A stretch of 17,335 nt of DNA from an uncultured Olsenella sp. (GTDB lineage Bacteria; Actinomycetota; Coriobacteriia; Coriobacteriales; Atopobiaceae). Positions 1-6,925 of this stretch are shown piece by piece (within the stretch, counting starts at the first letter, position 1; each line of letters opens with the position of its first letter). The position numbers were made by a program, and so were the translations under genes. The notes below the pieces were generated by a model that saw only the letters and a list, made by a program, of their open reading frames with translations, was not told where the DNA came from and did not search any database. The stretch spans positions 1 through 17,335 of the forward strand of contig CAMXZR010000027.1 of assembly GCA_947253595.1 (NCBI GenBank), given 5' to 3'.

Positions 1-1
1 A

Positions 2-943
2 CCGTACCATCAACGCGGAGCTCGCCGCCTACGCGGAGGAGCTCGCCTCCAGGCCTGCGCCTCGGCCGGGCAGGCCGCCCTCACGGAGGCCTATGCCGTC
101 GAGCTCGCGCGCCACGGCGTCGCCTGTGGGCAGGTACTCCTGACCCGCCGCGACGTGACCGACCGCGACGGCTACCTCAACGCGCGGAATACCCTCCAGC
201 GCCTGCTCGAGCTGGGTGCCGTGCCCGTGGTGAACGAGAACGACACGGTGTCGGTGGCGGAGTTCGCCTTCGGCGACAACGACACCCTGGGTGCCATCGT
301 GGCCACGCTCGTCTCGGCGGAGCTCTACGTGATCCTCTCGGACGTGGAAGGCCTCTACACGGCGAACCCCCAGGAGGACCCAAGCGCCCGCCTGGTCCAT
401 CTGGTCCGGGAGATAACCCCCGAGGTCTGCGCCATGGCGGGTGGCTCGACGAGCCCCGTTGGCACGGGTGGGATGGCCACCAAGCTTCGTGCCGCGCGAG
501 CCTCCATGGCAGCGGGCATCCCCCTCGTGATCTGCCGCGGCCGCGAGGAGGGCGTGCTCCTGCGCGCCGCCTGCGAGGAGGATGTCGGCACGCGCTTCGA
601 GCCCGGCGGGGGGAGCCACGAGGCCGCGCGCAAGCTCTGGATCGGCCTCGCGGAGGTCGTGCGCGGGACCCTGGTCCTCGACGACGGCGCGCGCAGGGCG
701 GTCGTCGAGTCGGGGGCGTCAGTGCTCCCGGTCGGCGTGCTGAGGGCCGAGGGCGAGTTCGCGGCTGGTGACGTGGTCAACGTCGTCGGCGCAGACGGGG
801 CCCTCGTCGGGAGGGGAGTGAGCCGCTACTCGTCGGACGAGATGGCCCGGGTGCACGGGCTGCGGCTCGACGTGATTGCCCGCTTCATGCCCGAGAAGGA
901 TGGCCAGTCCGCCGTCCACCGCGACGAGCTCCTCGTGCTCTAG
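2..943 (+). CDS. proB: Glutamate 5-kinase, 5'-partial and probably disrupted
   Basis: ProB phosphorylates L-glutamate to gamma-glutamyl phosphate, the first step of proline synthesis in the cytoplasm. The amino-acid-kinase core is recognisable from LLTRRDVTDRDGYLNARNT, NENDTV, FGDNDTLGAIVA and GTGGMATKLRAA. A C-terminal PUA domain follows, running from about WIGLAEVV to the end (VHRDELLVL). The gene enters from outside the window. From about base 47 onward the protein is read in the frame of positions 2, 5, 8 (LQACASAGQAALTEAY). Before that, the ProB-like reading (RTINAELAAYAEELAS) is in the frame of positions 3, 6, 9. About 30-40 residues expected between these blocks, including the SSGAIAAG-type motif of the substrate site, are absent. 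The copy is therefore probably a pseudogene, unless the junction is an assembly error. The family assignment is secure; functionality is doubtful. It is followed by nadD after 9 bp. Confidence 0.85.
   Translation, partial: PYHQRGARRLRGGARLQACASAGQAALTEAYAVELARHGVACGQVLLTRRDVTDRDGYLNARNTLQRLLELGAVPVVNENDTVSVAEFAFGDNDTLGAIVATLVSAELYVILSDVEGLYTANPQEDPSARLVHLVREITPEVCAMAGGSTSPVGTGGMATKLRAARASMAAGIPLVICRGREEGVLLRAACEEDVGTRFEPGGGSHEAARKLWIGLAEVVRGTLVLDDGARRAVVESGASVLPVGVLRAEGEFAAGDVVNVVGADGALVGRGVSRYSSDEMARVHGLRLDVIARFMPEKDGQSAVHRDELLVL
42..55 (+). other. Probable deletion/frameshift junction inside proB
   Basis: Third-position G/C is nearly perfect in the frame of base 3 up to about base 50. From about base 47 it is nearly perfect in the frame of base 2. 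The encoded blocks are both ProB-like but not contiguous in the family. The tetranucleotide CTCC at 47-50 can be read as the end of the left block or the start of the right block, so a deletion between two short repeats is possible. The mechanism is inferred. Confidence 0.6.
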
Positions 944-952
944 GAGAGACGC

Positions 953-1738
953 ATGACGAAGCCACCCGTTCCCCGCAGCTCCGAGCCCCTTGCCTTCGAC
1001 TACCTGCAGCCCGGGGAGGTGGAGCACATCGCCGAGGACGTCATCCGCAAGGGCGACCTGCCCATCCTGGGACAGGATCCGGCGCGGACCTACCGCATCG
1101 GCATCATGGGCGGCACCTTCGACCCCATCCACAACGGTCACCTCGTCGCCGCCGAACAGGCCTTCGACGACCTGGGGCTGGACGTGGTTGTCTTCATGCC
1201 CGCCGGACGTCCCGCCTTCAAGCAGGACCGCGCCGTCACCTCGGGCGAGGACCGCTATGCCATGACCTTGCTCGCCACCTCCGACAACCCCCACTTCGTC
1301 GCAAGCCGCTTCGAGGTCGACCGCGAGGGCATCACCTATACGGCAGACACCCTCGAGCGCATGCGCGCAATCTATCCGGACAACGTGGAGCTCCACTTCA
1401 TCACCGGCGCGGACGCCATCGCAGAGCTCGTGACCTGGCGCGACGCGGGAAGGATAGCCCACCTCGCCAAGCTCGTGGGCGCCACCCGCCCCGGCTACGA
1501 CCTCAGCCGCGCCCAGAGGGCCATCGCCGACTCGGACTTCGACTTCGACGTGACCTACCTGGAGGTTCCCGCACTTGCCATCTCATCCAGCTACCTGCGG
1601 GAACGGGTGCGCGCCGGGCAGAGCCTGCGCTACCTCACCCCCGACCCGGTGACGGGCTACATCCACAAGCACAAGCTCTATGGGGTCAGGCCCACGCGCT
1701 ATGGTTCCGTCGCGGGAGGGGATGACCTTGGCTACTGA
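953..1738 (+). CDS. nadD: Nicotinate-nucleotide adenylyltransferase
   Basis: NadD transfers AMP from ATP to nicotinate mononucleotide, making deamido-NAD in the cytoplasmic NAD pathway. The nucleotidyltransferase signature GIMGGTFDPIHNGH sits at residues 50-63, and the C-terminal ISSSYLR (210-216) matches the ISSTxxR motif. The protein is 261 aa. About 48 residues precede the catalytic fold, which is longer than most NadD proteins, where the GGTFDPxH motif lies near residue 10. The ATG is supported by AGGAGA at 942-947, five bases upstream and overlapping the proB stop, so the long N-terminus is likely translated. The function of the extension is unknown. The 3' end overlaps yqeK. The proB-nadD-yqeK-rsfS order is a common bacterial cluster. 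Confidence 0.95.
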   Translation: MTKPPVPRSSEPLAFDYLQPGEVEHIAEDVIRKGDLPILGQDPARTYRIGIMGGTFDPIHNGHLVAAEQAFDDLGLDVVVFMPAGRPAFKQDRAVTSGEDRYAMTLLATSDNPHFVASRFEVDREGITYTADTLERMRAIYPDNVELHFITGADAIAELVTWRDAGRIAHLAKLVGATRPGYDLSRAQRAIADSDFDFDVTYLEVPALAISSSYLRERVRAGQSLRYLTPDPVTGYIHKHKLYGVRPTRYGSVAGGDDLGY

Positions 1739-2375
1739 GCCCTCCGGGACTGGCGTGGAATACGGCGTGGACCGCGCACGCTACCTCCTCCGTCTTGAGG
1801 AAGACCTTAGCTCTCGCATGGCCGAGGCAAAGCCGCGCCGGTACGAGCACTCGCTCTCGGTCGCACGCTGCGCGGAGGAGATGGCGGTCTCGTACGGGGA
1901 GGATCCCTTCCTCGCGCGCGCCGCCGGCATCCTGCACGACTGGGACAAGGTGGTGCCCGACGGAGAGCTTCTCGCCCGGGCCATGGAGCTCGGCATCGAC
2001 CTGGGAGTCGACGCCTCGCTCGTCCTTCCCCTCCTGCACGGGCTCACCGCAGCCCTCGAGCTGCCTGCGCTCTATCCCGAGCTCCCTCCCGAGGTGTTCC
2101 GGGCCATCGGCCTGCACACCCTGGGCTCGGCGGACATGACGCCCCTCGACATGATTGTCTTCGTGGCGGACGGCATCGAGCCGCTGCGCCCCGCCAGCCC
2201 CGGCATCCAGGCGACCCGGGACATGGTCGCCGCCCACGCCCCGCTCGACGAGGTCTACTGGAGCGCATTCGCCGGTGGGGTCGAGTACGTGGTCAGGACT
2301 CGGAGGTACCTGTATCCGGGTACCATCGAGGTATACAACGCGCTGGCCCTCGCGCACGCCTGCGGGGGCCGATGA
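1728..2375 (+). CDS. yqeK: HD-domain hydrolase, YqeK family (probable Ap4A hydrolase)
   Basis: Members of the YqeK family are metal-dependent HD hydrolases that cleave diadenosine tetraphosphate symmetrically to ADP, and they usually lie between nadD and rsfS as here. From the chosen start the HD ligands are His41, His70-Asp71 (ILHDWDK), His104 (LLHG), His130 (GLHTLG) and Asp148 in VADGIEPLRP, a typical YqeK ending. The protein is 215 aa. I chose the TTG at 1728 because GGGAGGGG (1714-1721) is 6 bases from it but directly touches the in-frame ATG at 1722. An ATG start at 1722 or 1701 cannot be excluded. The gene overlaps the end of nadD, so translation is probably coupled. The family call is firm; the substrate comes from family knowledge. 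Confidence 0.88.
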   Translation: MATEPSGTGVEYGVDRARYLLRLEEDLSSRMAEAKPRRYEHSLSVARCAEEMAVSYGEDPFLARAAGILHDWDKVVPDGELLARAMELGIDLGVDASLVLPLLHGLTAALELPALYPELPPEVFRAIGLHTLGSADMTPLDMIVFVADGIEPLRPASPGIQATRDMVAAHAPLDEVYWSAFAGGVEYVVRTRRYLYPGTIEVYNALALAHACGGR

Positions 2376-2395
2376 ACCAGAAGGGAAGGCAGCAC

Positions 2396-2812
2396 ATGCC
2401 CGCAACTCCGCTCGAACTCGCCCGCGTCGCCGCGACCGCCGCCGACGAGAGGAAGGCGAGCGATATCGTCCTCCTTGACCTCTCGTCCGCATCCGATGTC
2501 TGCGACTACTTCCTCGTCTGTAGCTCCTCAAGCAAGCCCCAGGTGGACGCCGTGGTCGAGCACATCGAGGAGAAGCTCCAGGCGAACTGTCACGCAAAGC
2601 CGCTCTCGGTCGAGGGGAAGGCCGCGGGGAGCTGGGTGCTCCTCGACTTCGGTCCCCTCGTGGTGCACGTCTTCAAGCCCGAGACCCGCGACTTCTACCG
2701 CCTGGAGCGCCTCTGGGGAGACGCTCCCCGGGTCACGCTGGGACTCGTGGGCGAGGCAGCCATGGAGGGGACGCCAGAGACGGTCGACGAGTCCGCCTCG
2801 TCAGGCGAGTAG
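2396..2812 (+). CDS. rsfS: Ribosomal silencing factor RsfS
   Basis: RsfS binds ribosomal protein uL14 on the large subunit and blocks subunit joining, reducing translation in stationary phase or starvation. The family core is visible as ADERKASDIVLLDLSS, DYFLVCSSSSKPQVDAVVEHIEEKL, EGKAAGSWVLLDFG and VVHVFKPETRDFYRLERLWGDA. A short acidic tail follows (to ASSGE). The start at 2396 has GGGAAGG (2383-2389) six bases upstream. An in-frame ATG at 2372 overlaps the yqeK stop and would add eight residues. The gene is last in the proB-nadD-yqeK-rsfS run and converges with dinB 19 bp downstream. Confidence 0.93.
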   Translation: MPATPLELARVAATAADERKASDIVLLDLSSASDVCDYFLVCSSSSKPQVDAVVEHIEEKLQANCHAKPLSVEGKAAGSWVLLDFGPLVVHVFKPETRDFYRLERLWGDAPRVTLGLVGEAAMEGTPETVDESASSGE

Positions 2813-2813
2813 G

Positions 2814-2843
2814 GGAGGGGCTGGTTTCCCGCTACGCCCCTCC
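2814..2843. terminator. Candidate hairpin between convergent rsfS and dinB
   Basis: GGAGGGGC (2814-2821) pairs with GCCCCTCC (2836-2843), giving an 8-bp stem with a 14-base loop between the two converging genes. It overlaps the dinB stop codon. There is no T-run on either side, so intrinsic termination is only possible, not clear. Confidence 0.3.
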
Positions 2844-4103
2844 ACCGTTCATCGGCATCGTGTCAGAGCCCCTGTCCCGGAGCCTGATGTCCCTGCCGTA
2901 GGCGATGGCGGCCTTGCCGAAGCGCCTCTTGACCTCGTCCGTCGCGAGCGAGAGGTTCCGTAGGTCGCGCTCGTCGCGGGAATCGTCCCCGAAGAGCGAG
3001 AGCTGCTCCACGCGCCCTGCGTCGAAGTCGCTCGCGACGACGCCCACGAGCCTTACCCCCATTCCCGGCGACCAGAGCCCCGGCAGCAGATCGCGCGCGC
3101 AGGCGGCGAGCCGCCTCTCGTCGTCGGTGGGCCGCGGCAGCGGCCTCTGCGCGGTTCGGGCATGGCGGTAGTCGAACTTCAGCTTGAGCGTGACCGTCGA
3201 GGCACGAAGGCCATGCCTGCGCAGGTGCTCCCCAACGAGGTCGGAGACCTGGCCGATGGCTGCCTCGACCTCCTCCCGCGTACCCAGGTCGTGCGAGAAG
3301 GTCCTCTCGTTGGAGACCGACTTGGCCTCCTCGGGCCGTGCCGTCTTTCTGACGGGGCTGCCCTCGGCACCACGCGCCCTCCTCACGAGCTGGGGCCCCA
3401 CGCTTCCCAGGGCGCGTCGCATCTCTGCCTCGTCGCGGCATGCGAGGTCTCCGATCCTCCCTATGCCCAGCGCCCCAAGGCGCCTCTCGGTCGCGGGGCC
3501 TATTCCGCTCATGGCCCTCACGGGCAGCGGGGAGAGAAAGGCAGCCTCACCTCCGGGTGGCACCACGGTGAGTCCGCGCGGCTTCTGGCGCTCCGAGGCG
3601 ATCTTGGCCACGGTCTTGCTCGTTCCCAGACCTATCGAGCAGGTGAGTCCCAGCTTCCGCACGCGCAGCTGGACGCGACGACATATCTCGACTGGGCTCT
3701 CGCGCGACCAGCGCCCCGGGGTCACGTCGAAGAAGGCCTCGTCTACGGACATCTGCTCCACGAGCGGAGTCTCGTCCTGGACGATTCCCATGACGGCTCG
3801 AGAGAGCTCTCGGTAGCGCTCGAAGTGTCCGGGAGTCCATATGGCGTCGGGACAGAGCCTGCGTGCCTGCCAAGACGGCATGGCGGAGTGCACGCCGAAG
3901 CGCCGCGCCTCGTAGGACGCGGTGGAGACGACGCCCCTGCGTTCGGGCGAGCCTCCCACGATGACGGGTAGGCCCCGCCACTCGGGGTGGTCGAGCTGCT
4001 CCACGGAGGCGAAGAAGGCGTCGAGGTCGAGCAGGCCTATGGCGGCCCCCCTCCAGGGGAGGTCCGGCGTCGGGAAGGTGCCGCCGGAGTCCTCTTGTCC
4101 CAT
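2832..4103 (-). CDS. dinB: DNA polymerase IV (Y-family translesion polymerase)
   Basis: This is a Y-family error-prone polymerase that copies past damaged bases. The palm catalytic residues are present: Asp26 and Asp28 in LLDLDAFFASVEQ, and Asp121-Glu122 in MSVDEAFFDV. The steric-gate and nucleotide-binding region includes TASYEARRFGV (Tyr64). A helix-hairpin-helix region appears at MSGIGPATERRLGALGI, followed by a little-finger domain. QLSLF (367-371) matches the beta-clamp-binding consensus. The protein is 423 aa, full length for actinobacterial DinB. Its start has a strong AGGAGGGAGGG site that overlaps the stop of the upstream histidine kinase gene, only 12 bp away. It is therefore probably the third gene of the two-component operon. 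I see no LexA-type operator in the 12-bp gap. Confidence 0.94.
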   Translation of the reverse strand: MGQEDSGGTFPTPDLPWRGAAIGLLDLDAFFASVEQLDHPEWRGLPVIVGGSPERRGVVSTASYEARRFGVHSAMPSWQARRLCPDAIWTPGHFERYRELSRAVMGIVQDETPLVEQMSVDEAFFDVTPGRWSRESPVEICRRVQLRVRKLGLTCSIGLGTSKTVAKIASERQKPRGLTVVPPGGEAAFLSPLPVRAMSGIGPATERRLGALGIGRIGDLACRDEAEMRRALGSVGPQLVRRARGAEGSPVRKTARPEEAKSVSNERTFSHDLGTREEVEAAIGQVSDLVGEHLRRHGLRASTVTLKLKFDYRHARTAQRPLPRPTDDERRLAACARDLLPGLWSPGMGVRLVGVVASDFDAGRVEQLSLFGDDSRDERDLRNLSLATDEVKRRFGKAAIAYGRDIRLRDRGSDTMPMNGGGA

Positions 4104-4115
4104 GCGCCCTCCCTC

Positions 4116-5345
4116 CTAGAAGGTGACCGTGAAGGTGGTCCCCGCCTCGTCGCTGCTCTCGGCCGAGATGCCGCCGCCGCAGGCCTCGGCCACGCCCTTG
4201 GCGATGGCCAGGCCCAGGCCGAACCCGCCCTCGTCTCCGTTGGTGCGGCTCCTGGCACGCTCGCTGCGGTAGAAGCGCTCGAAGATGTGGGGCAGGTCCT
4301 CCCGGGCGATCGGCGTCCCCTGGTTGTTGACGCTGAGCTGGACGTGGCGCGAGCTGCGGCGCAGGCCTACGCGGACGGTGCTCTGGGGCCGGGCGTACTT
4401 GCAGGCGTTGTCAAGCAGGATCTTGGCGAGCCGTTCGAGCCACTCGGGGTCGCCCTTGACCCTCAGGTCGGGTTCGATGGACGCCTCGATCGAGCAGCCG
4501 CGCTCGAAGGCGACGGGGTCGAACTCCAGCACGGCGGATTCCACGAGGTTCGAGAGGTCGATATCCTCCATGGAAAGGGCGGATCCGATCCCGTCCCTGC
4601 CCTCCTCGGCCTTAGCGAGTTCGAGTAGGTCGCTCACGAGGTTCTTCATGTGCTGCGCCTCGTCCACGGTGCTCTGGACCCACCTCACGTCGTCCCCGGG
4701 AATGCGTCCGTCGCGCGCGAGTATCTGCGAGTTGGCGAGGATCACCGAGAGCGGGGTCTTCAGCTCGTGGGACGCGTCTGCCACGAAGCGCCTCTGTTGC
4801 TCCCATGCCCGGGCTATGGGCGCGATAGCCCAGTTGGAGAGAAACGAGGCCACCGCGAAGAGGATGGAGAGGCTCGCCGCCATGACGACGACGGCGTTGA
4901 GCAGGAGGTTCGCGAGGGCGCGGTCGGCCATGGTGGTGTCCACGATCGCGATGCGCATGTTTCCCTGTTCCGTGACCGCGCTCTTCCACACCACGTGGAG
5001 GTCCCCGATGCGCTCGCTCGTGACGCTCTCGGTCAACGCGTCGCCGATGACGCGCTCGAGGACGGAGCTGCTGATGTACTCCGGGGACACGCTCGTGCGG
5101 AGCACGATGCCGCCTTCGGACACCTCCACGACGACGGTGAACATCCCGCCCATGCGGGAGCCCTCTGAGCCGATGACCGGCAGGGGGCTGAGGTCCCCCT
5201 CGATCCCGCGGTTGAGCGACTCATTCACCAGGTTGGCCTGGGTCGTGAAGGAAAAGTAATACATGAGACCAAGGACGCTCGCGAGGACGGTCCCCACGAG
5301 CGTCATGACGATCAGCATGAACTTGCGCTTGAGCCTCTTCAGCAT
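4116..5345 (-). CDS. Membrane sensor histidine kinase
   Basis: This is the kinase of a two-component system. Membrane segments at about residues 9-30 and 145-168 enclose an extracellular sensor of about 115 residues with no fold I recognise. Only about 15-20 residues separate the second segment from the dimerisation helix, so a full HAMP domain seems to be missing. The phospho-acceptor is His193 in FVADASHELKTPLS. The ATPase domain has the N box ILLDNACKYA (Asn313), IFERFYRSE, and the G2 box GFGLGLAI. The G1 box reads VNNQGTPI, with Asn where Asp is usual, a variant found in many VanS-like kinases. The protein is 409 aa. It lies 13 bp after the response regulator stop and just before dinB. 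The signal cannot be told from sequence. Confidence 0.93.
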   Translation of the reverse strand: MLKRLKRKFMLIVMTLVGTVLASVLGLMYYFSFTTQANLVNESLNRGIEGDLSPLPVIGSEGSRMGGMFTVVVEVSEGGIVLRTSVSPEYISSSVLERVIGDALTESVTSERIGDLHVVWKSAVTEQGNMRIAIVDTTMADRALANLLLNAVVVMAASLSILFAVASFLSNWAIAPIARAWEQQRRFVADASHELKTPLSVILANSQILARDGRIPGDDVRWVQSTVDEAQHMKNLVSDLLELAKAEEGRDGIGSALSMEDIDLSNLVESAVLEFDPVAFERGCSIEASIEPDLRVKGDPEWLERLAKILLDNACKYARPQSTVRVGLRRSSRHVQLSVNNQGTPIAREDLPHIFERFYRSERARSRTNGDEGGFGLGLAIAKGVAEACGGGISAESSDEAGTTFTVTF

Positions 5346-5358
5346 CGCGCCCCCTCGG

Positions 5359-6045
5359 CTACTCCGTGGGCAGGTCGAACTCCTCGAGCCGGTATCCCAG
5401 CATGCGCAGGGTGGTGATCTGGACCTTCGAGTGGATGTGGCCCAGCTTCTTGCGCAGGAACGAGATGTAGGCCTCGACCGAGTTCTCGGACGCCTCGCCG
5501 TCGGTGCCCCAGACGCGCACCAGCAGGTCCTGCTTCGAGACGACCCGGGCGGTGGAGCCCATGAGCATCTTCAGGACCTCGAACTCCTTGCCCGAGAGAT
5601 GGACGGAGCTGTCGTTGCAGCTGAGGTCGTGGGTGGCGAGGTCGAGCGTGAGGTCGGCGAAGCTCACCTCGTCGATCACGACGTCGCCCTGGCGACGCGT
5701 GAGCGCCCTGAGGCGGGCGAGGAGCTCGGCGTCCTCGAAGGGCTTGGTCATGTAGTCGTCCGCGCCTGCGTCCAGGGCCTCGACCTTGTCGGAGGTGGAG
5801 GTGCGGGCGGTGAGCATGAGCACGGGCACCGAGCTGCCCGCGTGGCGCAGCTCGTGCACGACCTCGACGCCGTCCCTGCCCGGGAGCATGACGTCCATGA
5901 CGACGGCGTCGTACATGCCGCTGAGGGCGGAGGAGAGTCCCGCGTTCCCGTCATAGGCCGCCTCGGCGTTGAATCCACCGCCCCTCAGGATCTGGACGAT
6001 GGCGTCGGCAAGGTTGCGCTCGTCTTCCACAACCAGAATGTTCAT
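5359..6045 (-). CDS. OmpR-family response regulator
   Basis: This is the DNA-binding partner of the adjacent histidine kinase. The receiver domain has the acidic pocket EDE (residues 7-9), phospho-acceptor Asp51 (VVMDVMLPGRDG), Thr79 (MLTA) and Lys101 (MTKPF). The C-terminal winged helix is clear from LSGKEFEVLKMLM, VSKQDLLVRVWG, VEAYISFLRKKL and TLRMLGYRL. Length is 228 aa, typical of the family. The start has GGAGG five bases upstream. It is the first gene of the operon with the kinase and dinB, and it is divergent from rpsP. Repeats at 6114-6139 upstream of its start are candidate binding sites for itself. Confidence 0.95.
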   Translation of the reverse strand: MNILVVEDERNLADAIVQILRGGGFNAEAAYDGNAGLSSALSGMYDAVVMDVMLPGRDGVEVVHELRHAGSSVPVLMLTARTSTSDKVEALDAGADDYMTKPFEDAELLARLRALTRRQGDVVIDEVSFADLTLDLATHDLSCNDSSVHLSGKEFEVLKMLMGSTARVVSKQDLLVRVWGTDGEASENSVEAYISFLRKKLGHIHSKVQITTLRMLGYRLEEFDLPTE

Positions 6046-6088
6046 CTAATCCTCCATCTTTCGTGCTCAGAGGCAATTGTTTTACTTT

Positions 6089-6105
6089 GGGGACAAATGC
6101 TCCCC
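6089..6105 (-). other. Small hairpin in the leader of the response regulator gene
   Basis: GGGGA (6089-6093) and TCCCC (6101-6105) form a 5-bp stem with a 7-base loop, 44 bp upstream of the regulator start. It would lie in the 5' untranslated RNA if transcription starts near 6100. It is short enough to be chance. Confidence 0.2.
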
Positions 6106-6106
6106 G

Positions 6107-6139
6107 ATGGTACGTTAAGGACCTTAAGGTCCACTTAAC
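6107..6139 (-). promoter_or_regulatory. Candidate autoregulated promoter: TTAAGG repeats plus -10
   Basis: On the plus strand, TTAAGGACC (6115-6123) is followed at once by TTAAGGTCC (6124-6132), an 8/9 tandem repeat that also contains the perfect 14-bp palindrome GGACCTTAAGGTCC (6119-6132). Flanking GTTAAG (6114-6119) and CTTAAC (6134-6139) are inverted. Reading the minus strand, a possible -10 TACCAT (6112-6107) follows with the repeats where a -35 box would sit. That is a layout common for OmpR-family activated promoters. The binding protein is inferred. Confidence 0.5.
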
Positions 6140-6199
6140 ACGCCCCCGGAACGAAACACAATTGCCAGTGAGCGGAGTGTCGTTCACAAAAACTGCACC

Positions 6200-6227
6200 T
6201 TGCGCCCCTCGGGTGCTGTCGTATCAT
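6200..6227 (+). promoter_or_regulatory. Candidate promoter of the rpsP operon
   Basis: TTGCGC (6200-6205) and TATCAT (6222-6227, five of six to TATAAT) are separated by 16 bases. They point at rpsP, with a start expected near 6234 and an untranslated leader of about 70 bases. The -35 match is weak. The rest of the 257-bp gap (6046-6302) holds the divergent regulatory elements and no coding signal. Confidence 0.45.
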
Positions 6228-6302
6228 ATTGCCTGCTTTTGTGTGGCTATGCGGCGCGTCCATCCAACTACCACGGCGTCGCTCGTCTGAAGGAGTTCTA
6301 CT

Positions 6303-6620
6303 TTGGCAGTCAAGATTCGTCTCGCTCGTCACGGTGCGAAGAAGCACCCGTTCTACCGCGTCGTCGTCGCCGACGGTCGCATGCCCCGCGACGGCCGTTA
6401 CATCGAGCTCGTTGGTCGCTACAACCCCCTGACCACCCCCAAGACCATCGACCTCGACCTCGAGAAGATTGACGAGTGGGTTGCCAAGGGCGCCCAGCCC
6501 ACCAACGCCGTCTCTCACCTCGTCGACGTCGCCCGCTCCGGCGAGCCCGCTCCCGAGAAGAAGCGCAAGCTCTCCAAGAAGGCCGCCGCCAAGGCCGCTG
6601 CCGCCACCGAGGCCGAGTAG
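6303..6620 (+). CDS. rpsP: 30S ribosomal protein bS16
   Basis: bS16 is a small-subunit protein that stabilises 16S rRNA folding. The N-terminus MAVKIRLARHGAKKHPFYRVVVADGR and the segment IELVGRYNP are diagnostic. An alanine/lysine-rich tail follows (KKAAAKAAAATEAE). Length is 105 aa. Translation starts at a TTG, with AAGGAG (6290-6295) seven bases upstream; no ATG fits the conserved N-terminus. It is first in the operon rpsP-khpA-rimM-trmD-lepB-glyQS. The neighbours khpA, rimM and trmD are its usual partners, while ffh, often found just upstream, is absent here. Confidence 0.97.
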   Translation: MAVKIRLARHGAKKHPFYRVVVADGRMPRDGRYIELVGRYNPLTTPKTIDLDLEKIDEWVAKGAQPTNAVSHLVDVARSGEPAPEKKRKLSKKAAAKAAAATEAE

Positions 6621-6625
6621 GCATC

Positions 6626-6922
6626 GTGTCCGAGGAAGTCAGCGAAGTAGTCGGGTCCGAGGACGTCCCGGAGCAGGTCGCTTCCGACAAGGTTGCCGAC
6701 CTCGTCGAGTACATCGTCTGCGGCCTCGTGACCAACGAGGAAGCGGTGTCCCTCGACGTGACCGACAGCGAGGGCTCTGCCCTCATCGAGGTCAGCTGCG
6801 CCGAGGAGGATGCCGGCCGCATCATCGGCAGGAGGGGTCGCACCATCAAGGCCATCCGCACGCTCGCGCGCGCGCTCGGATCCAGGGTGGGCACCTCCGT
6901 CGAGGTCGAGGTTCTGGGATAG
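6626..6922 (+). CDS. khpA: KH-domain RNA-binding protein KhpA
   Basis: This small single-KH-domain RNA-binding protein, in some bacteria a partner of KhpB/Jag, is commonly encoded between rpsP and rimM. The KH core reads ALIEVSCAEEDAGRIIGRRG followed by RTIKAIRTLA, with the GxxG loop as GRRG. About 20 acidic N-terminal residues precede the conserved DLVEYIVCGLV. The protein is 98 aa from the GTG at 6626, the only start codon in the short gap after rpsP (5 bp). The ribosome-binding site is poor (AGG at 6619-6621), so translation may depend on coupling to rpsP. Confidence 0.9.
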   Translation: MSEEVSEVVGSEDVPEQVASDKVADLVEYIVCGLVTNEEAVSLDVTDSEGSALIEVSCAEEDAGRIIGRRGRTIKAIRTLARALGSRVGTSVEVEVLG

Positions 6923-6925
6923 GCC

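Larger units (their letters stand above)
6072..6166. repeat. 9-bp inverted repeat GGCAATTGT/ACAATTGCC
   Basis: GGCAATTGT at 6072-6080 is matched by its exact reverse complement ACAATTGCC at 6158-6166. The match extends to 11 of 12 positions. The arms bracket the TTAAGG cluster, one on each side, 77 bp apart. Each contains the palindrome CAATTG. They may be protein sites or coincidence in an AT-richer gap. Confidence 0.35.

Noticed and set aside
4104..4118. A LexA/SOS box in front of dinB
   Set aside because: The 12-bp gap is filled by the ribosome-binding site and holds no GAAC-N4-GTTC type sequence.
6476..6625. N-terminal extension of the KH protein into rpsP
   Set aside because: This part is an arginine-rich out-of-frame reading of rpsP. 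The GTG at 6626 gives the expected KhpA length.
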